From NCBI GenBank assembly GCA_049612785.1, contig JBMZBW010000046.1:1-18016 (forward strand): a stretch of 18,016 nt of DNA, in the 5' to 3' direction. A program made the position numbers and the translations under genes. The stretch is from UBA7985 sp049612785. GTDB taxonomy: Bacteria; Pseudomonadota; Alphaproteobacteria; UBA7985. A model generated the notes under the pieces. It was not told the origin of the DNA and did no database searches. It worked only from the letters and a program-made list of their open reading frames with translations. This document shows positions 1-8,006 of this stretch, one piece after another (position 1 is the first letter of the stretch; each line of letters begins with the position of its first letter).

Positions 1-663
1 AAACTCAGCAACAATGGCTCCGATCAGCGCTAAAGGCGTGCAGACCTTGAGACCATTGAGAATAAAAGGGGTCGCTGCTGGCAGACGCAGATAGGTCAGC
101 TGCTGCAGCGGTGAAGCGGCGTAAGTCCGGAACAGATCGCGCTCTATGGCATTGGTGGCGGCCAAACCCTGAACGCTGTTCACCAACATAGGGAAGAAGC
201 ACATGGACACCACGATTGCGGCCTTGGACTGCCAACCGAAGCCGAACCACATGACCATGATCGGCGCGAGGCCAACAATCGGCAAAGCAGCAACAAAATT
301 GCCCAGAGGCAGCAAGCCGCGCCGCAGGAAATCGGACCGGCTCACCAGAAGCGCAACGACGAGCGCCGTGCCGCAACCAATGGCATAACCGCCCAGTGCG
401 CCCTTGAGGATGGTCTGAGCGAAATCGGCCCAAAGGGTTGGAATGCTGGTGAAGAACTTGGCGATCATCTCGGAAGGTTTTGGCAGAATAACGAAGGGCA
501 CCTTCAGCCCTCGCAACACCAGCTCCAGCAGGACGGCCAGGGTCAGCCCAAAAACAATCGGCACAAAGAGCCGCGCTTGCGAGCCGGGCAAGCGCCGCAC
601 CAGAATGAGGTTCAACCCCCAAAGTGCGATCCACACAATCACAGCGACGGCGAGAAACATCAT
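1..663 (-). CDS. ABC transporter permease, second subunit (partial, C-terminus off the left edge)
   Basis: This is an inner-membrane permease of a binding-protein-dependent importer, of the BPD_transp_1 / SsuC-TauC-ThiX type. The frame is open from the start codon to base 1 without a stop, giving about 221 codons. It opens MMFLAVAVIVWIALWG and carries several hydrophobic segments. The cytoplasmic EAA-like loop that docks on the ATPase is visible (YAASPLQQLTYLRLPAATPF), followed by a helix reading NGLKVCTPLALIGAIVAEF. The ATG overlaps the stop of the upstream permease (ATGATG at 663-658), and a strong GGAGGTG site sits 5-6 nt before it, so 663 is preferred over 660. Context, next to dihydropyrimidinase and pyrimidine reductase genes, suggests a pyrimidine or related ring compound as substrate; that is inference. 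The last roughly 30-50 residues are missing. Confidence 0.9.
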   Translation of the reverse strand, partial: MMFLAVAVIVWIALWGLNLILVRRLPGSQARLFVPIVFGLTLAVLLELVLRGLKVPFVILPKPSEMIAKFFTSIPTLWADFAQTILKGALGGYAIGCGTALVVALLVSRSDFLRRGLLPLGNFVAALPIVGLAPIMVMWFGFGWQSKAAIVVSMCFFPMLVNSVQGLAATNAIERDLFRTYAASPLQQLTYLRLPAATPFILNGLKVCTPLALIGAIVAEF

Positions 664-1571
664 GACGACACCTCCGCCGCAGAACGGAAGCCAAGACGCC
701 GGTTCACGGCACGCTCAATCATCCCCAGCGCGACGACCAGAATTCCTGCCAACAAAGCTGCAGAAACCAGATTGGCCCACATGGGCACGGTTTCAGAGCG
801 ATAAGAGAACACGAGCAAACGCGCACCCAAGCCGGTGCGCGCGCCGGACGGCAGTTCGGCTACGATTGCGCCCACCAATGCAGCCGCAAGCCCGATCTTC
901 ATCGCAGGGAACAGGAACGGCATGGCGGATGGCAAGCGCAGCAGCCAAAACGTCTGGAAGCTGCTGGCCGACCACGTCTTCATCTGGTCCTCAAGGATGG
1001 GATCGCTGGATCGTAAGCCCTTGGTCATACCGATGACGATGGGGAAGAAGCTCAGATACATGGAAATGATGCCCTTGGGGATCAGTCCCGTCAGCCCGAC
1101 CGACGACATCACAACGATTACCATGGGTGCAATGGCGATAATGGGAATGGTCTGTGAAGCAATGATCCACGGCATCACCGAATGATCCATGACCCGCGAA
1201 TAGACAATAGCCAGCGACAGCAACACCCCTAGCGTCAGCCCAAAGACAAACCCCAGCATCGTTGAAGAAAGCGTCACCCACGTGTGGTAGATCACCGACC
1301 GCTTATAGCCCCGGCGCTTTTCCTTCCAAAGCCAGGCGATTGTCGCCTGCTTCTTCAACTCCATCACGATCTGATGCGGCACGGGCAACTGCGGCTTCTT
1401 TTGCGACCAGGTGTCGTTAACCAACTCAGAAAAACTGATTTCCGCGTCATCCGGCGCCATCATGTAGGTGCGCGCAGCGTTCATGGGGATGGCAGCGGCG
1501 TACCAGATCAGCAGGATGGCCACCACGATGGTCCCAACCGGCAAAACTGAACGGGTCAACCACTCCAGCAT
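660..1571 (-). CDS. ABC transporter permease, first subunit
   Basis: This is a 303-residue inner-membrane permease pairing with the next one to form a heterodimeric channel. A first membrane helix lies near residues 9-28. It is followed by an unusually long hydrophilic stretch (about 31-92), and then a TM domain from about 95 to 290. The EAA-like loop is at about residues 199-223 (SASSFQTFWLLRLPSAMPF). The next helix (KIGLAAALVGAIVAELP) closely parallels the equivalent helix in the partner permease. A TTG at 1574 would overlap the ATPase gene by 4 nt. The ATG at 1571, which shares one base with the ATPase stop (TGATG), is the more ordinary start. Both permeases and the ATPase look translationally coupled. 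Substrate assignment to pyrimidines comes from the operon only. Confidence 0.9.
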   Translation of the reverse strand: MLEWLTRSVLPVGTIVVAILLIWYAAAIPMNAARTYMMAPDDAEISFSELVNDTWSQKKPQLPVPHQIVMELKKQATIAWLWKEKRRGYKRSVIYHTWVTLSSTMLGFVFGLTLGVLLSLAIVYSRVMDHSVMPWIIASQTIPIIAIAPMVIVVMSSVGLTGLIPKGIISMYLSFFPIVIGMTKGLRSSDPILEDQMKTWSASSFQTFWLLRLPSAMPFLFPAMKIGLAAALVGAIVAELPSGARTGLGARLLVFSYRSETVPMWANLVSAALLAGILVVALGMIERAVNRRLGFRSAAEVSS

Positions 1572-2329
1572 CAATCCATACCCTCGCGAAGGGCGTTTCG
1601 GACCTCTGAAGCCACAGCCAGAAATTCTGTGCTCTCCCGAACTTCCAAAGGTCTGTCTGACGGGAGTGGGTTTTCAATGACCTTGGCAATCCGCCCCGGA
1701 CGGGGAGACATGACCACGATTTTCGTTGCCAGATAAACGGCTTCCGGAATGGAATGAGTCACGAACAGCACAGTTTTCTGTGTCGTCCGCCACAGGTCCA
1801 GCAACTGATCATTCAGCCGGTCCCGGACAATCTCATCCAAGGCACCAAAGGGTTCATCCATCAGCAGCAATTCAGCATCAAAGGCCAGCGCGCGAGCAAT
1901 CGATGCCCGCTGTTGCATGCCGCCGGAAAGTTGCCAGGGGTACTTGTTCCCGAAGCCGTCCAACTCAACCATTTTCAGCACCGAAGCGACCCGCTCCGCC
2001 GCGGCCTGCTTGTCCTGCCCCATCAACGCCAGAGGAAGCCGGATGTTGCCTTCCACCGTACGCCACGGCAGCAGACCGGGCTGCTGGAACACATAGCCGT
2101 AGGCTCGCTTCAGCCGAGCCTGCTCTGGCGTCAGTCCGGTAACCCGAACCTCGCCACCGGTGGGTTTTTCGAGATCGGCGACCACGCGCAGGAAGGTCGT
2201 CTTCCCACAGCCTGACGGCCCAATAAACGAAACGAATTCACCGGCCTCGATGGTCAGGTTTACGTCTTTGAGGGCCTGCACATCGCCCGGAAAGGTCAAG
2301 GACAGGCCATCCGCCGTAACAACACTCAT
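1571..2329 (-). CDS. ABC transporter ATP-binding protein (SsuB/TauB/ThiZ-like)
   Basis: This 252-residue cytoplasmic ATPase powers the importer formed with the two following permeases. All nucleotide-binding motifs are intact: Walker A GPSGCGKTT (37-45), Q-loop VFQQPGLLPW (80-89), signature LSGGMQQR (134-141), Walker B LLLMDEPFGALD (154-165) and switch histidine H192 in FVTHSIPEA. The FQQPGLLPWRTVEGN stretch and the short C-terminus are typical of the nitrate/sulfonate/taurine/hydroxymethylpyrimidine importer group. A GAGGAG ribosome site lies shortly before the ATG. The gene starts 51 nt after the dihydropyrimidinase stop, and I see no terminator in that gap, so it probably belongs to the same transcript. 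The matching periplasmic binding protein (NMT1/ThiY type) is not in the window and may lie beyond base 1. Confidence 0.93.
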   Translation of the reverse strand: MSVVTADGLSLTFPGDVQALKDVNLTIEAGEFVSFIGPSGCGKTTFLRVVADLEKPTGGEVRVTGLTPEQARLKRAYGYVFQQPGLLPWRTVEGNIRLPLALMGQDKQAAAERVASVLKMVELDGFGNKYPWQLSGGMQQRASIARALAFDAELLLMDEPFGALDEIVRDRLNDQLLDLWRTTQKTVLFVTHSIPEAVYLATKIVVMSPRPGRIAKVIENPLPSDRPLEVRESTEFLAVASEVRNALREGMD

Positions 2330-2380
2330 ACGGCGCGCACTCCTCTATTCTGCTTTAAAACCGAATGCACGGAGCGCCCC

Positions 2381-3841
2381 TTAAACACCGGACGGAATGT
2401 TCATCGGATCACGCTCGATCTTGCGCGGCGTATTCAGCTCTTTCCACTTGGACAGTGCCGTATTCACCGCCGCATATGGCTTGCGACTGACGAACTTACC
2501 GCGACCGGGCTGGGGCTGGCTGTTTTTGCCATAAGCCCAAACCACATCACCCCGGCTGAGCGTGAAGCGCGCTTGAGCTGTCACGTCAAAGCCTTCGAAG
2601 ACGTTGTAGTCGATGATTGACTTCTGCGTGGTGGCAGACACGGTCTTGTGCAGGCTTGGATCCCAGACAACGATATCCGCATCTGCGCCTTCAACCAGCG
2701 CGCCCTTTTGCGGATAGATATTGAGGATCTTGGCGATGTTGGTTGAGGTCGCAGCAACAAACTCGTTCGGCGTCAGTCGGCCCGTATCCACGCCCTTGGT
2801 CCAAAGAACGGACAGACGCTCTTCCAGTCCTCCCGTACCGTTTGGAATGAACGGGAACCCTTTCAGGCCCATGCGCTTCTGTTCTGTGTCGAAGGCGGCG
2901 TGATCGGTCGCAACAACCTGCAAGGACCCTGCTGCCAGACCAGCCCACAGGCTGTCCTGATGATCCTTAGAGCGGAATGGTGGGGACATGACGCGGCGTG
3001 CAGCGTAGTCCCAGTCCTTGTTGAAATACTCGGTTTCATCAAGGGTCAGGTGCTGGATCAACGGCTCACCAAACACGCGCATCCCCTTCTGCCGTGCCCG
3101 GCGGATGGCCTCGTGAGACTGCTCACAGGAAACGTGCACGACATAGAGCGGCACCCCAGCGGCATCGGCGATCATGATGGCGCGGTTGGTTGCTTCGCCC
3201 TCTACTTCCGGCGGACGGGAATAGGCGTGTCCCTCTGGCCCTGTCAGGCCCTGAGACATGTATTTCTCCTGCAACTCAGCAACAATGTCACCGTTTTCAG
3301 CGTGAACCAGTGGCAGCGCGCCCAAGGCTGCACAGCGCTTGAAGGACGCGTACATTTCGTCGTCTTCGATCATCAGCGCGCCCTTGTAAGCCATGAAGTG
3401 CTTGAAGGTATTAACGCCGCGCTTCACCACCGCATCCATCTCGTTGAAGATATTCTCAGACCAGCCCGTGATGGCCATGTGGTAGGAAATATCGATACAG
3501 ATCTGGTCCTTGGACTTGGCGTCCCAGGCGTCGAGCGCGTTGACGAGGGAACCATCCTCACCGGGCAGGCAGAAGTCGACCAGCATCGTGGTTCCACCCG
3601 CCGCAGCCGCAAAGGTTCCGCTCTCGAATGTTTCAGCAGCCGTGGTGCCCATGAACGGCATCTCAAGGTGCGTGTGTGGATCGATACCGCCAGGAATAAC
3701 GTAAGCGCCAGAGGCATCAATCACCTCATCACCGGACAGGTTCAGGCCGATCTGCTTGATCTTTTCGCCCTCAATCAGGACATCGGCTTCATAGGTCCGG
3801 TCCGCTGTAACGACCGTTCCACCCTTAATGACTTTGCTCAT
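2381..3841 (-). CDS. hydA: Dihydropyrimidinase (D-hydantoinase family)
   Basis: This enzyme hydrolyses 5,6-dihydrouracil or dihydrothymine to the N-carbamoyl-beta-amino acid, the second step of reductive pyrimidine breakdown. It is a 486-residue cytosolic amidohydrolase of normal family length. The binuclear zinc site is complete by inspection: H56 and H58 in GGIDPHTHLEMPF, the lysine expected to be carboxylated K153 in FMAYKG, H180 in LVHAEN, H236 in YVVHVSC and D313 in VVATDHAAF. The C-terminal NGTGGLEERLSVL segment is the usual substrate-loop region. The start is fixed by an AAGGAGAG site 4 nt upstream. It lies between the carbamoyl-amino acid hydrolase (56 nt upstream) and the ABC ATPase. 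Hydantoinases and dihydropyrimidinases are hard to separate by sequence, but the PreT/PreA neighbours favour the pyrimidine role. Confidence 0.95.
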   Translation of the reverse strand: MSKVIKGGTVVTADRTYEADVLIEGEKIKQIGLNLSGDEVIDASGAYVIPGGIDPHTHLEMPFMGTTAAETFESGTFAAAAGGTTMLVDFCLPGEDGSLVNALDAWDAKSKDQICIDISYHMAITGWSENIFNEMDAVVKRGVNTFKHFMAYKGALMIEDDEMYASFKRCAALGALPLVHAENGDIVAELQEKYMSQGLTGPEGHAYSRPPEVEGEATNRAIMIADAAGVPLYVVHVSCEQSHEAIRRARQKGMRVFGEPLIQHLTLDETEYFNKDWDYAARRVMSPPFRSKDHQDSLWAGLAAGSLQVVATDHAAFDTEQKRMGLKGFPFIPNGTGGLEERLSVLWTKGVDTGRLTPNEFVAATSTNIAKILNIYPQKGALVEGADADIVVWDPSLHKTVSATTQKSIIDYNVFEGFDVTAQARFTLSRGDVVWAYGKNSQPQPGRGKFVSRKPYAAVNTALSKWKELNTPRKIERDPMNIPSGV

Positions 3842-3843
3842 GG

Positions 3844-3877
3844 TTCTCTCCTTTCTCGCTCTCGTTCTTTCTTTTCC
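3844..3877 (-). promoter_or_regulatory. Purine-rich leader with ribosome binding site of dihydropyrimidinase
   Basis: On the minus strand, 32 of 34 bases just before the hydA start are purines; on the plus strand the exceptions are the two G bases at 3858 and 3864. The proximal end holds AAGGAGAG (3846-3853) with GGAG 6 nt from the ATG. Such unstructured purine-rich leaders can raise ribosome loading in an internal operon gene. That role is inferred. Confidence 0.5.
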
Positions 3878-3897
3878 AATGACAGTTTTTCAGCGGG

Positions 3898-5148
3898 TCA
3901 GCTGACGATTTCAGCCGTCTCAACGACTGCGTGGAACAGGACGTTTGTCCCTGCTTCAGCCCATTCGGGTGAAATTTCCTCAGCTTCGTTGTGGCTCAGC
4001 CCATCAACACAGGGGCACATGACCATCGCGGTTGGTGTCACCCGGTTAATCCAGCATGCATCGTGACCCGCACCGGACACGATATCCATGTGGCTGTAGC
4101 CCAGCCGCTCCGCCGCTCGACGAACAGCGCCCACGCAATCTTCGTTGAACGTCACAGGGTCAAAGTGACCGACGACCTCGACTTCGCATTCCAGACCGAG
4201 TTCTTCGGCAATTTCCGCAGCCCCTGCGCGCAAGCGTGCTTCCATATCTGCTTGAATATCGAAGTCAGGCGAGCGGAAATCGATGGTAAAGACCACGCGA
4301 CCGGGAATGATGTTGCGGGAGTTGGGGTAGACATCGCACTGACCGACAGCGCCCAGCGCCTTGGGTTGATGGCTCATGGCGATTTCGTGAGCCAGCTGAG
4401 TGACCTTGGCCATGCCCAAACCTGCATTCCTTCGCATCGGCATGGGGGTTGAACCGGTATGCTGCTCCTTGCCGGTCAGGGTCACTTGCAGCCAGTTCAG
4501 TCCCTGCCCGTGCGTCACCACACCAATGTCTTTGCCCTCAGCCTCAAGGATCGGCCCCTGCTCGATATGCAGCTCAAAGAAGGCGTGCATCTTCCGCGCG
4601 CCCACTTCTTCATCGCCAACCCAGCCGATCCGCTTGAGCTCATCTCCAAACTTCAGACCTTCAGAATCTTCCCGGTCGTAAGCCCAGTCCTGCGTATGCA
4701 AACCTGCGAACACGCCTGAGGACAGCATCGGCGGCGCAAACCGCGTTCCTTCCTCGTTGGTCCAGTTTGTTACAACGATGGGATGTTTGGTTTTGATCTT
4801 CAGATCGTTCAGCGTTCGAATGATCTCCAACCCCGACAAAACCCCGAGAACACCATCGTACTTCCCGCCCGTAGGCTGCGTATCGAGGTGTGAACCAACA
4901 TAGACTGGCAGCGCGTCCGGATCCTCGCCCGGACGGGTGGCGAACATATTGCCCATGGTATCGACCCCCATGGTACAGCCCGCCTCCTCGCACCAGCGTT
5001 GGAACAGGTGTCGGCCTTCGCCATCCTCGTCGGTCAGCGTCTGGCGATTGTTACCGCCAGCGATCCCGGGGCCAATCTTGGCCATTTCCATCAGAGTATC
5101 CCAAAGACGGGATGCATTGGTCTTCAGGTTGTCACCCGGAGCGCTCAT
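3898..5148 (-). CDS. N-carbamoyl-beta-alanine / N-carbamoyl amino acid amidohydrolase (M20 family, Zn-dependent)
   Basis: The expected role is hydrolysis of N-carbamoyl-beta-alanine to beta-alanine, CO2 and ammonia, the third step of the pathway. The 416-residue protein shows the two-metal M20 hydantoinase/carbamoylase pattern: H87 in GSHLDTQPTGGKYDG with bridging D98, general base and ligand E132-E133 in NEEGTRF, H194 in ELHIEQGP and H386 in GLSHNEAE. The dimerisation-domain substrate motif QHTGSTPMPMRRNA is also present, as is NSRNIIPGRVVFTIDFRSPD. The ATG follows a GAGAGGAG ribosome site, and the gene starts 24 nt after the preA stop. Substrate choice between beta-ureidopropionate, L-carbamoyl amino acids and allantoate cannot be read from sequence. 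The operon makes beta-ureidopropionase most likely. Confidence 0.92.
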   Translation of the reverse strand: MSAPGDNLKTNASRLWDTLMEMAKIGPGIAGGNNRQTLTDEDGEGRHLFQRWCEEAGCTMGVDTMGNMFATRPGEDPDALPVYVGSHLDTQPTGGKYDGVLGVLSGLEIIRTLNDLKIKTKHPIVVTNWTNEEGTRFAPPMLSSGVFAGLHTQDWAYDREDSEGLKFGDELKRIGWVGDEEVGARKMHAFFELHIEQGPILEAEGKDIGVVTHGQGLNWLQVTLTGKEQHTGSTPMPMRRNAGLGMAKVTQLAHEIAMSHQPKALGAVGQCDVYPNSRNIIPGRVVFTIDFRSPDFDIQADMEARLRAGAAEIAEELGLECEVEVVGHFDPVTFNEDCVGAVRRAAERLGYSHMDIVSGAGHDACWINRVTPTAMVMCPCVDGLSHNEAEEISPEWAEAGTNVLFHAVVETAEIVS

Positions 5149-5172
5149 ATACTCTTCTCCTCTCGGGTTGGT

Positions 5173-6480
5173 TTATTGCTGTGCAGCGGGATTGTTCGGA
5201 TGCGTGGTCCAGTCTGCGAACTCTGCCTGCACGGGACGGCCCGTCCGCTCATCCATTGCGCCAGCTTCCAACCGTTCCATCGTGATGCACTGATCGACCG
5301 GACAAACGTTGATGCAGAGGTTACAGGCGACACACTCGTCGTCCTTGACCGTGAACACCCGCTTCCCGGTTTCATCAACGTCCATGGCGATGGCTTGGTG
5401 ACTGGTGTCCTCACAGCTCGCAAAGCAACGGCCACAGCCGATGCAGGCATCCTGATTGATCCGCGCCTTGGTGATGTAGTTGAGGTTGAGGTTCTGCCAG
5501 TCTGACAGGTTCGGGACAGCCTTGCCCACGATGTCAGCCGTATCCGTGATGCCTTTCTGGTCCATCCAGAGCGACAGGCCGGAGATCATCTCCTGCACGA
5601 TATGGAACCCGTAAGTCATGGCCGCTGTACAAACCTGCACGTTACCAGCGCCCAGGGTCATGAACTCCGCCGCGTCCCGCCAGGTTGAAACCCCGCCAAT
5701 GCCAGAAATCGGCAAGTTGGCCAGATCAGGCGTCCGGGCAATTTCAGCAACCATGTTCATAGCAATCGGCTTGACCGCCGGACCACAGTAGCCGCCGTGT
5801 GCGCCTCGTCCGTCGATCATTGGCTCTGGCGAAAACTCATCCAGGTTGACCGACGTGATCGAGTTGATGGTGTTGATCAGTGATACAGCATCAGCACCGC
5901 CGTTCATCGCGGCCCGCGCAGGCTGCTTGATGTCGGTGATGTTCGGGGTCAGCTTGACGATCACGGGCAGCTTGGAAAACTCCTTGCACCACGCGGTAAC
6001 CATCTCGACATACTCCGGCACCTGTCCCACGGCTGAACCCATGCCGCGCTCAGACATGCCGTGTGGACAGCCAAAGTTGAGTTCGACGCCGTCTGCGCCG
6101 GTGTCTTCGACCTGCGGCAGGATTTCCTTCCACGCCCACTCTTCGCACGGCACCATGAGCGATACGACAACAGCATGGTTGGGATAGTCGCGCTTGACCC
6201 GTGCAATCTCGTCCAGATTGGTTTTGAGAGGGCGGTCCGTAATCAACTCGATGTTATTGAGTCCCATCAAGCGACGATCAGCGCTCCAGACCGCGCCGTA
6301 ACGCGGGCCATTGACGTTTACAATCGCCGGGTCAATGCCCAGCGTCTTCCAAACAACACCGCCCCATCCTGCTTCGAAAGCACGGCGGACGTTGTATTCC
6401 TTGTCCGTTGGCGGTGCGGAAGCCAGCCAAAATGGATTTGGAGATTCGATCCCAACGAAATTGGATTTAAGGTCAGCCAT
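5173..6480 (-). CDS. preA: NAD-dependent dihydropyrimidine dehydrogenase, subunit PreA
   Basis: This is the pyrimidine-reducing subunit (435 residues). It is an FMN TIM barrel, related to dihydroorotate dehydrogenase, with a C-terminal ferredoxin domain. The barrel runs from about residue 4 to 320 and includes the active-site loop NFGCPHGMSERGMG. C138 there matches the catalytic cysteine of mammalian dihydropyrimidine dehydrogenase. Phosphate-site glycines lie near SGIGGVSTWRDA (259-270). Two [4Fe-4S] motifs follow: C346/C349/C352/C356 (CIGCGRCFASC) and C383/C386/C389/C393 (CVACNLCINVC). Electrons come from PreT, whose stop is only 2 nt upstream; the AAAGGAG ribosome site lies inside the end of preT, consistent with coupled production of a complex. 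In other bacteria the complex can run in either direction; here the downstream hydrolases imply catabolism. Confidence 0.96.
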   Translation of the reverse strand: MADLKSNFVGIESPNPFWLASAPPTDKEYNVRRAFEAGWGGVVWKTLGIDPAIVNVNGPRYGAVWSADRRLMGLNNIELITDRPLKTNLDEIARVKRDYPNHAVVVSLMVPCEEWAWKEILPQVEDTGADGVELNFGCPHGMSERGMGSAVGQVPEYVEMVTAWCKEFSKLPVIVKLTPNITDIKQPARAAMNGGADAVSLINTINSITSVNLDEFSPEPMIDGRGAHGGYCGPAVKPIAMNMVAEIARTPDLANLPISGIGGVSTWRDAAEFMTLGAGNVQVCTAAMTYGFHIVQEMISGLSLWMDQKGITDTADIVGKAVPNLSDWQNLNLNYITKARINQDACIGCGRCFASCEDTSHQAIAMDVDETGKRVFTVKDDECVACNLCINVCPVDQCITMERLEAGAMDERTGRPVQAEFADWTTHPNNPAAQQ

Positions 6481-6482
6481 GG

Positions 6483-7811
6483 TCAGGCTCCTTTCATCAG
6501 GTTGGCGTGAATGTCTTCAGCCGCATCGCGCCCTTGCGCTACGGCTGTAACGGTCAGGTCGTCCCCGCCGGAGGCGCAGTCACCTCCCGCCCAGACTCCT
6601 GCCATGGAGGTTTGACCTTGCTCATTGATGGCGATCTTCCCGCGCACCAGCTTCAGCCCGGACACCTCGTCCTCTTTCAGCGTCTGGCCAATCGCGGTCA
6701 GCACCTGATCCGCCGGCAGAACAAAGGTCTCGTCGCTGGTCACAAGGCCATCTTCGCCCGTCACCGTGTAGGCGAACTCGACGCCGCCCGCTGTAACACC
6801 AACCGGTGCCGCATTGGTGATGATCCGAACGCCAGAAGCGGAAGCATGGTTTTGCTCATGCTCCGAGGCCGCCATCTTTGCCTGTTCCCGGCGATAGACA
6901 ATCGTGACCTCCTCAGCACCAAGCAACTTGGACTGAACCGCAGCATCAACGGCGGTCATGCCACCGCCGATGACCACGACGCGCCGACCAACGGCGAGCT
7001 TGCTCAGGTCGTCTGACTGTCGCAGGTCTTCGATAAAGTCCACCGCTGGCAGGGTCGTGTCACTGTCAAAGCCAAGCGCGTTGACGCCGCCTAAACCAAT
7101 AGACAGGAAAACCGCGTCAAACTCATCGCACAGTGTATCGAGGCTAAGGTTATCGCCTAAAGCCTTACCGTTTTCGACGGTGATGCCGCCGATCCCGAGC
7201 AACCACTCCAGCTCTTCCTGAGCGAAGTTGTCGACTGTCTTATAGGCTGCAATTCCGTATTCATTGAGCCCGCCAGACTTCATTTTGGCTTCAAACAAGG
7301 TGACCGCATGTCCATGCATGGACAACCGGTGCGCCGCAGCCAGTCCAGCCGGACCTGCGCCAACAACGGCAACGCTTTTCCCTGTCGCCGCCGCCCGGCT
7401 GTAGGGGTGTTCGTCCCGTGCCATCATCGTGTCTGTCGCGAACCGTTGCAGCGCGCCGATTTCTACCGGCTTCTGCTCCGCGAGTTCACGCACGCACGCT
7501 TCTTCACACAATGTTTCAGTCGGGCAAACACGCGCGCACATCCCACCAAGGATGTTGCTGTCAAAAATTGTCATCGCAGCCGCTTCAGGTGTTCCCGTAG
7601 CGATCTGCCGAATAAAGAGCGGGATATCGATGCTCGTCGGACAGGCCTGAATGCAAGGCGCGTCGTAGCAAAAATAGCAACGATCTGCAGCAACCTGCGC
7701 TTCATGAGGATCGAGGGGCGGATGGACGTCGCAAAAGTTATCGCTCAGCGTCTCGGCATCGAGACGACCAGCGGTAATGCCGTCCTTGTAAATTGGGGGC
7801 AGTACAGTCAT
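6483..7811 (-). CDS. preT: NAD-dependent dihydropyrimidine dehydrogenase, subunit PreT
   Basis: This is the electron-input subunit (442 residues), homologous to the N-terminal part of mammalian dihydropyrimidine dehydrogenase and to the glutamate synthase small chain. It has an N-terminal Fe-S domain with C45/C48/C53/C57 and C92/C96/C102/C106. Q122 in EIGALQRFATD lies 16 residues after C106, the position of the unusual glutamine cluster ligand in the mammalian enzyme. Next come an FAD-binding Rossmann motif GAGPAG (151-156), an NAD(P)H-binding motif GGGMTAVDA (282-290) and the late FAD motif GVWAGGDCASGG (405-416). It is the first gene of the leftward operon. The ribosome site is weak (TAGAG before GTGCT). 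The start is supported by family-like N-terminal text (GRLDAETLSDNF...HPPLDPHEA). Confidence 0.96.
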   Translation of the reverse strand: MTVLPPIYKDGITAGRLDAETLSDNFCDVHPPLDPHEAQVAADRCYFCYDAPCIQACPTSIDIPLFIRQIATGTPEAAAMTIFDSNILGGMCARVCPTETLCEEACVRELAEQKPVEIGALQRFATDTMMARDEHPYSRAAATGKSVAVVGAGPAGLAAAHRLSMHGHAVTLFEAKMKSGGLNEYGIAAYKTVDNFAQEELEWLLGIGGITVENGKALGDNLSLDTLCDEFDAVFLSIGLGGVNALGFDSDTTLPAVDFIEDLRQSDDLSKLAVGRRVVVIGGGMTAVDAAVQSKLLGAEEVTIVYRREQAKMAASEHEQNHASASGVRIITNAAPVGVTAGGVEFAYTVTGEDGLVTSDETFVLPADQVLTAIGQTLKEDEVSGLKLVRGKIAINEQGQTSMAGVWAGGDCASGGDDLTVTAVAQGRDAAEDIHANLMKGA

Positions 7812-7880
7812 AGCACTCTACAATTCAGTCTTTTTAAGAGCGCAAGGCTGTCATGCCCTACATTAATGCGCAAGACTTAA

Positions 7881-7892
7881 TCGCAAATGCGA
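7881..7892. repeat. Inverted repeat TCGCA-AA-TGCGA, possible operator of the preT operon
   Basis: Perfect 5-bp arms with a 2-bp centre lie about 70 bp upstream of the preT start. The 6-bp palindrome TGCGCA (7867-7872) lies nearby on its preT-proximal side. The placement suits a dimeric regulator acting on the pyrimidine operon, but the short arms could arise by chance. No adjacent transcription factor points to a family. Confidence 0.35.
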
Positions 7893-8006
7893 CTGATCTA
7901 CGGTTTTTTGCCGCACCTTTGACCGTAATGCTCAAAAATCATGCGCTAAACGGCTGATCTTTCATTGAATCCACCAAAGGAACAATGGTCGCCTTATTTA
8001 ATTAGG

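Noticed and set aside
5..694. 229-codon open frame on the minus strand at the left edge
   Set aside because: It is an Arg/Cys/Ser-rich shadow in another frame of the permease, whose true frame (1-663) gives membrane helices and an EAA-like loop.
2900..4066. 388-codon open frame antisense to dihydropyrimidinase and the adjoining hydrolase end
   Set aside because: It spans two well-supported genes on the other strand, has no recognisable domain and reads as a codon-bias shadow.
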